From Niastella sp. OAS944 (GTDB lineage Bacteria > Bacteroidota > Bacteroidia > Chitinophagales > Chitinophagaceae): a DNA stretch of 64,000 nt. The number at the start of each line of letters is the position of its first letter. The first letter of the stretch is position 1. Under the pieces are notes generated by a model, which saw only the letters and a list, made by a program, of their open reading frames with translations, searched no databases and was not told the DNA's origin. The stretch spans positions 806,001-870,000 of the forward strand of contig JANUBW010000003.1 of assembly GCA_024809215.1 (NCBI GenBank), in the 5' to 3' direction. The translations under genes and the position numbers were made by a program. Of this stretch, positions 58,413 to 64,000 are shown piece by piece.

Positions 58413-58625
58413 ATGAGAGCGCACGTGATAATATTTGTACTGTTAATGTTGTTTTTTGTGCTGCCGGCCGATGTATCGGCGCAATGTAGTATCTGCACCA
58501 AAACTGCGCAGCAACTGGGCGAAAAACCCGCCAAGGCATTGAATATGGGTATTGTTTACCTGGGCCTTACTCCATTAATTATCATGGGTTATATTGGCTA
58601 CCGTTGGTGGAAAAGCGATCATTGA
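58413..58625 (+). CDS. Small secreted/membrane protein with a CxxC motif
   Basis: A 70-residue protein: signal-like helix (MRAHVIIFVLLMLFFVLPADVSA), then QCSICTKTAQQLGEKPAKALNMG with CSIC (CxxC), then a second membrane helix (IVYLGLTPLIIMGYIGY) and a basic end. Its recurrence in this form across Bacteroidota (from memory, often near respiratory genes) suggests a real gene; the role may be thiol redox or heme-related but is not known. ATG 58413 is chosen from promoter position and signal sequence. Confidence 0.75.
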   Translation: MRAHVIIFVLLMLFFVLPADVSAQCSICTKTAQQLGEKPAKALNMGIVYLGLTPLIIMGYIGYRWWKSDH

Positions 58626-58640
58626 TACCCCGCAACAGCC

Positions 58641-59519
58641 TTACATATTCCGCTTTACATATTTATGATTTCGTGGTGGGAAAAGCCAGTCAACGGCGCG
58701 ATGCCATTTTACGGCGGTGTATTTTCTCTTAATGATCACCGGCACCTGGCTTAGATCGAGCTGGGCAAAACCGGCCAGCATTTCTTCAAAGTTCTTACCC
58801 TTGAACTGTTGTTCAGCAATCCATGCGAGTATAAATGGGTCCCAGTCTTCTTTGTTACGCCAGTAGTGTGCAATCCAGGGAGTGGCGTCGCCGAGGGTGT
58901 AAATATGATTAAGGGCCAGAGATAAAGAGTATTGTTCTACCAACCTGAAGGGCACACCGCCTGCACACATTTCATCACATATCTGTAAGGCCAGCTCAAC
59001 ATCTTTTCCGTTTTGGTTATTAGGCGTTGATACTACCCCTGCATTCCACATATGATCGGTTGGCTTCATAGCCAGTCCGCCAAATGTTTTGCCCTCTAAT
59101 GCCCGCCAGGTTCTTTTACTGGTTTTATCTTTTAATGTTGACAAAGCGCCTTCATCTTCGTGCATATAGGCTTTGCCGCCCAGCAGTTCAGCTTTCAGGG
59201 AAGCTATATTACTGTATAGGAACGTATCGGTATCGCAATAAATAACCGGACTGCCGGTATACATATTAGCTATTTGTTCAATAGCCTTTATTTTAACACG
59301 CCAAAAGAAGTCGTGCGGTCCTTTCCATTCTTTTATTTTCTCAGGGGTTACCGGAATTATATTGGCGTGCTTTGCCAGGTGTTGATAAAATGGCGCCGCA
59401 TCGGTTATTATGTTTATCGATTTTACTTCATTGGGCTGTTGCAGAAATGACATAGCCGAGAATGCAGCCTGCAGGTGATTCGAAAAACGGTTCCCAAATG
59501 TGCAATACAATATATGCAT
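58641..59519 (-). CDS. Putative GT-A-fold glycosyltransferase
   Basis: A 292-residue protein with a nucleotide-diphospho-sugar transferase look: MHILYCTFGNRFSNHLQAAF start, SINIITDAAPFYQHL, and a DxD-like YCDTDTFLYSN near residues 95-105, which would bind metal and nucleotide sugar. WNAGVVSTPN and EQYSLSLALNH resemble acceptor-loop motifs in glycosyltransferase family 8-like proteins. Its place in a glycosyltransferase cluster supports the call; the exact family is uncertain. Confidence 0.65.
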   Translation of the reverse strand: MHILYCTFGNRFSNHLQAAFSAMSFLQQPNEVKSINIITDAAPFYQHLAKHANIIPVTPEKIKEWKGPHDFFWRVKIKAIEQIANMYTGSPVIYCDTDTFLYSNIASLKAELLGGKAYMHEDEGALSTLKDKTSKRTWRALEGKTFGGLAMKPTDHMWNAGVVSTPNNQNGKDVELALQICDEMCAGGVPFRLVEQYSLSLALNHIYTLGDATPWIAHYWRNKEDWDPFILAWIAEQQFKGKNFEEMLAGFAQLDLSQVPVIIKRKYTAVKWHRAVDWLFPPRNHKYVKRNM

Positions 59520-59537
59520 ATGTTCTTCTATCGGATT

Positions 59538-60452
59538 TTAATAATACCTGGTTATAAACGAATAAACGTTGGTGATATTTTCTTTTTGAATAGCGGCCAG
59601 CAATGCTTCCTTACTAATGTCTTTCATGCGGTGCTTTTGCAACAGGTAATAGGCTTTGTCGGCCAGTAACCTGAACTTTTTTTCGGTTGTATGCACCTGT
59701 TTCAACCGGTTGGTGATGGCTTCATATAATTCAGGTATGCCTTTCTTTTGTGAGGCCACTGTTTTTATAACCGGTATATCAACCGCAGTGGCATGAAATG
59801 CCGGCTGAAGCATGAGTTTGAGGTTTCGGAAAAAAGTATCGGCATCGGGCCGGTCGGCTTTATTCACAACGAAAATATCGGCTATTTCCATAAGACCTGC
59901 CTTCATGGTTTGCACTTCATCGCCCGCTTCGGGTACCAACACAACTGTGGTAACATCGGCCAGTGCGGCAATTTCTACTTCGCTTTGTCCAACCCCAACG
60001 GTTTCTATAATAATGTTATCAAAAGACGATGCTTTTAACACTTCGGTAAGTTCAATGATTTTGGGATGCAATCCGCCCAGCGAGCCCCTGGTTGCCAGCG
60101 AACGGATAAATACATTGGGATGGCTGTACCATTCGCTCATTCTAATACGATCGCCCAACAGGGCGCCAAGGTTAAAAGGAGAGGAGGGATCAACACAGAG
60201 CACGGCTATTTTCTTTTGCGCTGCCACCAGTTCGCCAATAAGGGCATCGGTCAATGTGCTTTTGCCTGCGCCAGGCGGGCCTGTTATGCCAATGATCTGC
60301 GTACGCTTGTTAACAGGCAATGCTGCCAGGAATTGCGCATAGCCGTGCACTTCATTTTCAACCAGTGAAATACACCGGGAAATGGCTTTTTGCGAACCTT
60401 CCTGTATTTGTTGCAGCAAGAGCTGCCAGTTAGTGGGCGCCTGCGTATGCAT
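59538..60452 (-). CDS. meaB: Methylmalonyl-CoA mutase-associated GTPase
   Basis: A 304-residue G3E-type P-loop GTPase (MeaB/ArgK). The P loop is GPPGAGKST at 58-66. The switch block DPSSPFNLGALLGDRIRM is diagnostic. ETVGVGQSE carries the Walker B region, and NKAD near 207 gives guanine specificity. MeaB protects and reloads adenosylcobalamin in methylmalonyl-CoA mutase. The mutase is not in the window; instead meaB sits 7 nt after a glycosyltransferase gene and is likely cotranscribed with that cluster. Confidence 0.94.
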   Translation of the reverse strand: MHTQAPTNWQLLLQQIQEGSQKAISRCISLVENEVHGYAQFLAALPVNKRTQIIGITGPPGAGKSTLTDALIGELVAAQKKIAVLCVDPSSPFNLGALLGDRIRMSEWYSHPNVFIRSLATRGSLGGLHPKIIELTEVLKASSFDNIIIETVGVGQSEVEIAALADVTTVVLVPEAGDEVQTMKAGLMEIADIFVVNKADRPDADTFFRNLKLMLQPAFHATAVDIPVIKTVASQKKGIPELYEAITNRLKQVHTTEKKFRLLADKAYYLLQKHRMKDISKEALLAAIQKENITNVYSFITRYY

Positions 60453-60459
60453 GTTCTGT

Positions 60460-61275
60460 TTATGATTTCAAATACTTGTTTAAGCCAGTGTTACACCAGG
60501 TTTGTTTTTCCTGAATGGTTTGCTGCATTAGCCGGGTGTTGCGTTCTTCTTTGTCGCGCGAAAACTCCCGATGCCACATATGATAAACAAGGGCGCCGAA
60601 TTTCAGATATCTTTTCTGTACACCTGCATTGTACAGCCTGATGCTAAGTTCACTGTCTTCTTTGCCCCAGCCGGTAATGTCTTCATTATAACCATTCACT
60701 TTTATCATGTCTTTAAGCCAGTAGGCCGTGTTACATCCTTTTATGTAATACACGTTCTTTTCGTTCGTCCTGTACCGCTTCTCCATAATGTTGGTAAGTT
60801 GCGGGGAGCGAATGCCATTAAAGAAGTTTTTGCGGCCTTTGGCAAAAAACGGAATTGTAAGAATTCCTTTTTGTAAAACTTCTTTTGTAAGGGCCTGGTT
60901 CATGATCACCCGGGTGCCGGCTACAAATGAGTTGGGTTTGGCAAAGCGCAGGTGATCTTCAATAAAACGGTTATGGAGCAATACGTCGCCATCTACCTGT
61001 ATTATATAATCGCCTTTTGCTTTGGCCAGTGCTTTATTTAAAATGATCGTTTTTTGAAATCCTTTGTCGGGTTGCCATTCATGATATAAGGGAGTAGGAA
61101 ACTTACTCTGAAATTCCTCAATAACTGAACGTGTTCTGTTATCTGAACCATCATCGGCAATGATCACTTCATCGGGGAGTACGGTTTGCCGGGCAACACT
61201 CTTTAATACCAGCGACAGGGCCTCGGGCCAGTTGTAGGTGGAGATCAGTAATGTATTGGATGGTTTATTGTTCAT
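60460..61275 (-). CDS. Family 2 glycosyltransferase
   Basis: A 271-residue GT-A glycosyltransferase of the chondroitin-synthase-like/KfoC subgroup: STYNWPEALSLVLKSVARQT, VIIADDGSDNRTRSV (first acidic motif), QVDGDVLLH (DxD), CNTAYWLKDMIKVNGYNEDITGWGKEDSELSIRLYNAG (the typical galactosyltransferase_7C-like ED motif). It is soluble and probably membrane-associated. It overlaps the upstream glycosyltransferase by 11 nt. Confidence 0.9.
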   Translation of the reverse strand: MNNKPSNTLLISTYNWPEALSLVLKSVARQTVLPDEVIIADDGSDNRTRSVIEEFQSKFPTPLYHEWQPDKGFQKTIILNKALAKAKGDYIIQVDGDVLLHNRFIEDHLRFAKPNSFVAGTRVIMNQALTKEVLQKGILTIPFFAKGRKNFFNGIRSPQLTNIMEKRYRTNEKNVYYIKGCNTAYWLKDMIKVNGYNEDITGWGKEDSELSIRLYNAGVQKRYLKFGALVYHMWHREFSRDKEERNTRLMQQTIQEKQTWCNTGLNKYLKS

Positions 61276-62032
61276 TTGGTTTTTCGTTATTTAACATCCA
61301 CAGTTTGGTGTATTTCATAAACGCTCCGTACGCATGAAAAACAGCTAATATAAATCCATGCCCACCATCTAAAAATCCTTTTTTAAAAACATAGGCCTGA
61401 ATAAAGGTTATGAGCGGACTGAATATAATCTTAAACCAGGAGGCTTTTTTCCCTTTTTTGAAATTCAATTCGGCGCCCAGATCGGTATACTTGTTTGCTT
61501 TGGCTACATGTTCGCGTATGGCGTAATAAGTATAATGTAATAAATGGCCTTTCAGTCGCTGAAGCGTTACGTTGGGGGATATTTGCAGGGTTTCATGCAC
61601 CAGCTCATCATTCCACCGCACTTTGCTTTTAGGAAACAAACGGATCTTGTAATCGGGGTATTCAAATCCGTGACGAAGGAATTTACCGTAATAATAATTC
61701 AGCCGGGTAAATTCGTACATGTTCTGCAGGCCCTGTTTTTTGGCTGTTTGAATACTTGCGATCAATTCATCATCCAATGCTTCATCGGCATCGAGTGATA
61801 AAATATACTCATGTTTTGCGTGCTGAATACCAAAATTCTTTTGCGGTCCAAAGCCCGGCCATGCGTTTTGAATAACTTTCGCACCTTCCTGTTGGCAAAT
61901 GGCTACGGTATCATCAGTTGAAAAGCTGTCAACCACAATTATTTCATCGGCTACCGTTTTTAGTGATACCAGGCATTTTTGAATATTCCGGGCTTCATTA
62001 TGGGTGATGATTACTGCTGTAATCGAACTCAT
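61265..62032 (-). CDS. Family 2 glycosyltransferase, WaaE/KdtX type
   Basis: A 255-residue GT2 enzyme close to the lipopolysaccharide-core beta-1,4-glucosyltransferase WaaE/KdtX. Motifs: ITAVIITHNEARNIQKCL, EIIVVDSFSTDDTVAIC, SLDADEALDDEL (DxD) and RWNDELVHETLQ. A C-terminal hydrophobic segment (SWFKIIFSPLITFIQAYVFKKGFLDG) probably binds the membrane. It suggests the cluster builds LPS core or a related surface glycan. Confidence 0.9.
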   Translation of the reverse strand: MSSITAVIITHNEARNIQKCLVSLKTVADEIIVVDSFSTDDTVAICQQEGAKVIQNAWPGFGPQKNFGIQHAKHEYILSLDADEALDDELIASIQTAKKQGLQNMYEFTRLNYYYGKFLRHGFEYPDYKIRLFPKSKVRWNDELVHETLQISPNVTLQRLKGHLLHYTYYAIREHVAKANKYTDLGAELNFKKGKKASWFKIIFSPLITFIQAYVFKKGFLDGGHGFILAVFHAYGAFMKYTKLWMLNNEKPNEQ

Positions 62033-62076
62033 TGCATTGTTTTTAATGTTGGTACGTTGCGCAACAACTATTGGAA

Positions 62077-62952
62077 TTATTTTAAAATTCTATAGTTTTT
62101 GTAATCGAACAGGCGCTTGCCGGTTGCTTTTTCAATATAATACAACAGGCGGTTTTTGAATGAAAAGCGTTTATGCTTTATGTCCATTTCAATTTTCCAG
62201 TTCTGCTTTTTAATGCGCTCCTGCATAACAGCCGGGTGCGTATCTGTAAACTTTGCCAGAGAATCGAATTCGTTGTTGAAGTCCCAGAAATCAGATTCTG
62301 TTAAAAACTGTTCCCATTCCTCATCGCTACGCCAGAATTTACCAATATTCTTTTGCTTTTGCAGCATTTGTTTAGGGCTTTTTACCCAGCCATAATGATA
62401 TATATGCGCATCTATGAGTTTTACATTGAGCTTATCGCCGTTTTTGCGAAAGCCCTGGGCGTCTTTCCAGGAATGAATGCTTTTATCGTTGCGTATTAAG
62501 CGTATTTCGCGATTGTACCAGCGCCGGCTATCACCTACATAATTATACGTCCCGTAAAAATGGGTGTATTTGAATAAAAGGCCTTCCACCTCCTTGTTGT
62601 CTTTGTATTTTTTGGCGGCTTCCAAAATGGCGGGGTAATATTTTTCATGTACCACTTCATCGGCCTGAATGTAAAAGGCCCAGTCGGAGTCGGGTGAAAC
62701 ATGGGCAAATGCTTTGTCGGTTTCAGCCGCCAGTACCGCGCCGCCCTGACGTAATGCAGGGTCCCACACTGAATGCACAATGCGGATCTTATCAGAAGAA
62801 ATAGACTGAATTAACCCAAGGGTATCGTCCTCACAATCGCCAATACTTACGATCATTTCATCTACCAGGGGTAATACAGACCGTATTGCCTCCGTTACGG
62901 GATAATCATTAATTACAGCATTTCGTATAATAATAAATCCCGAAATTTTCAT
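62077..62952 (-). CDS. Family 2-like glycosyltransferase
   Basis: A 291-residue protein with the GT2 start ISGFIIIRNAVINDYPVTEAIRSVLPLVDEMIVSIGDCEDDTLGLIQ and the second acidic motif FYIQADEVVHEKYY (ADE instead of DxD). The C-terminal 100 residues (YHYGWVKSPKQMLQKQKNIGKFW) are typical of a clade of Bacteroidota GT2 proteins of unknown specificity. It is the most upstream gene of the minus-strand glycosyltransferase run. Confidence 0.82.
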   Translation of the reverse strand: MKISGFIIIRNAVINDYPVTEAIRSVLPLVDEMIVSIGDCEDDTLGLIQSISSDKIRIVHSVWDPALRQGGAVLAAETDKAFAHVSPDSDWAFYIQADEVVHEKYYPAILEAAKKYKDNKEVEGLLFKYTHFYGTYNYVGDSRRWYNREIRLIRNDKSIHSWKDAQGFRKNGDKLNVKLIDAHIYHYGWVKSPKQMLQKQKNIGKFWRSDEEWEQFLTESDFWDFNNEFDSLAKFTDTHPAVMQERIKKQNWKIEMDIKHKRFSFKNRLLYYIEKATGKRLFDYKNYRILK

Positions 62953-63072
62953 AACTTTTTATAATAAAAGATGTTAAATAGTTGTATAATATACCCTGCA
63001 AATGTAGCTTAATGTAGAATATAATTTACAGGTTTAAAAACATTGTGGTAGATTGAAAAACACGTATTTTAT

Positions 63073-63714
63073 ATGACCAATTTCATTCCTATTTTCCCGC
63101 TGAGCATAGTAGTTTTTCCCGGCGAAAAAGTACATCTTCATATTTTTGAACCCCGCTATAAACAGCTGATAACTGAATGTTTTGAAACTAAAAGAACATT
63201 TGGTATTCCTTCAGTGGTAAATAATAAACTGCAGGAAATGGGCACCCTTGTACAGGTGAACGAAATTGTGCAAACCTACGAGAATGGTGAAATGGATATT
63301 AAAACAGAAGGATTGCGCATTTTTCGTGTGTTGGAAGTAATACAGCAGATACCTGAAAAATTATACAGCGGCGCTATTGTAAATTATCCTGAAAATGATG
63401 ATTATGGCAATCGCGAGCTGATGCAAAAAGTGGTGTCGGGAGTAAAGCAATTGCACAAATTGCTGAACATAACAAAGGATTTTAAAAAACCCGATGATCA
63501 GCTAAAAGCGTATGATGTTGGCCACCATGCAGGGTTATCGTTGGAAGAAGAGTATGAGTTTTTGGGCCTCATGAAAGAATTGCAACGCCAGGAGTATATA
63601 AAAAGGCATTTGCAAAAAGTATTGCCTATGCTGTTGGAAATGGAGCAATTGAAAGAAAAAGTAAAGCTGAACGGGCATTTCCGTAATTTATCGGCCTTTG
63701 ATTTCGATTTGTAA
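63073..63714 (+). CDS. LON N-terminal (substrate-binding) domain protein
   Basis: A 213-residue protein consisting only of the substrate-binding domain of Lon protease: IPIFPLSIVVFPGEKVHLHIFEPRYKQLITEC at the N terminus, the EMGTLVQVNEIVQTYENGEMDIKTEGLRIFRV core, and a helical C-terminal half. AAA+ and protease domains are absent. Such stand-alone proteins are common in bacteria; the role is unclear. Confidence 0.9.
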   Translation: MTNFIPIFPLSIVVFPGEKVHLHIFEPRYKQLITECFETKRTFGIPSVVNNKLQEMGTLVQVNEIVQTYENGEMDIKTEGLRIFRVLEVIQQIPEKLYSGAIVNYPENDDYGNRELMQKVVSGVKQLHKLLNITKDFKKPDDQLKAYDVGHHAGLSLEEEYEFLGLMKELQRQEYIKRHLQKVLPMLLEMEQLKEKVKLNGHFRNLSAFDFDL

Positions 63715-63773
63715 AGTCAGCACCATATCTTCATCCGGTAATTGTTCCAGCAAACCGTTTAAATTTTGTAAGA

Positions 63774-64000
63774 TTGGGTCAAACAACATTATGTTTTGAT
63801 TTCGGCAACACCCGGTTGAAGTGTGGTATTTTTAATAACAGGGAGTTACAGGAAGTGTTGATATTGGAGAATGATAGTGATGAAACTATCAAACACCTTA
63901 TTGAAAAATACACACCAGCGAAGTCGATCCTCTCATCTGTAATAGATCATAATGCCGGCCTTGAGCAGTTGCTGGCTTCGGCTAGCCGCTTTCACAAATT
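63774..64000 (+). CDS. coaX: Type III pantothenate kinase, 5' part (runs off the right edge)
   Basis: From TTG 63774 the frame stays open to the window end and encodes TLCFDFGNTRLKCGIFNNREL, the phosphate-binding DxGNT motif that starts every CoaX, followed by ILENDSDETIKHLIEKYTP and SILSSVIDHN, another family hallmark. It catalyses the first step of coenzyme A synthesis. No ATG is available in frame close upstream of the motif, so a TTG start is proposed; the frame is open further upstream into the LON-domain gene end. Confidence 0.88.
   Translation, partial: MGQTTLCFDFGNTRLKCGIFNNRELQEVLILENDSDETIKHLIEKYTPAKSILSSVIDHNAGLEQLLASASRFHK

Overview
The window looks like a chromosomal segment of a Bacteroidota bacterium, most likely family Chitinophagaceae (Chitinophaga/Niastella-like). 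Pointers are the Bacteroidota promoter signature (TTG, 19-21 bp, TAnnTTTG) in front of several genes, the near absence of strong Shine-Dalgarno sites, and the gene content: PorT-like beta-barrel, DUF5522, KorB, COX15, PepSY-like small secreted proteins, CstB-type persulfide dioxygenase, S9 peptidase. No prophage, transposase or CRISPR array was seen. About 70 protein genes are supported; two run off the edges (a DUF420 protein at the left, type III pantothenate kinase at the right).

Layout. 0-10 kb: DUF420 end, membrane protein, zinc alcohol dehydrogenase, a trmB-DUF5522-alkyltransferase-like operon, a pair of very unusual tRNA-like genes divergent from an Lrp regulator, then an ABC permease/glycosyltransferase/hydrolase cluster bracketed by inverted copies of a composite intergenic repeat. 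9-16 kb: acyl-CoA dehydrogenase, dGTPase, small proteins, a deacetylase/glycosyltransferase pair. 16-20 kb: oxidative pentose-phosphate operon gnd-zwf-pgl. 20-37 kb: di-heme cytochrome, RRM protein, methyltransferase, MFS exporter, M23 peptidase, S9 peptidase, korB, acyltransferase, Sua5-like protein, RNase HII. 37.7-45.3 kb: a sulfur island made of a Crp-family regulator, TauE/SafE exporter, CstB-like enzyme, two YeeE/YedE channels, a Tat-exported protein, a TsdA-like di-heme cytochrome and a DsrE protein, with TGTGA-N6-TCA boxes in front of three of its genes. 45.5-58.6 kb: ctaA, patatin-like lipase, lipid kinase, small secreted paralog pairs, typA. 58.6-63 kb: glycosyltransferases with meaB embedded. 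63-64 kb: LON-domain protein and coaX.

Four signals stand out. (1) Two tandem type II tRNA-like genes (119 and 164 nt) have intact tertiary-contact bases and compensating acceptor-stem changes, a GUC anticodon, and variable regions of 49 and 94 nt. (2) The sulfur island has a candidate regulon, a Crp-family regulator whose recognition helix fits the boxes and which carries two close cysteines. (3) Several families of short-period intergenic repeats (periods of about 8, 10 and 21 bp) begin almost exactly at gene 3' ends, and some fold into very long hairpins. (4) A tandem pair of small secreted proteins shares an almost identical 5' leader with GGAGG in a hairpin loop.
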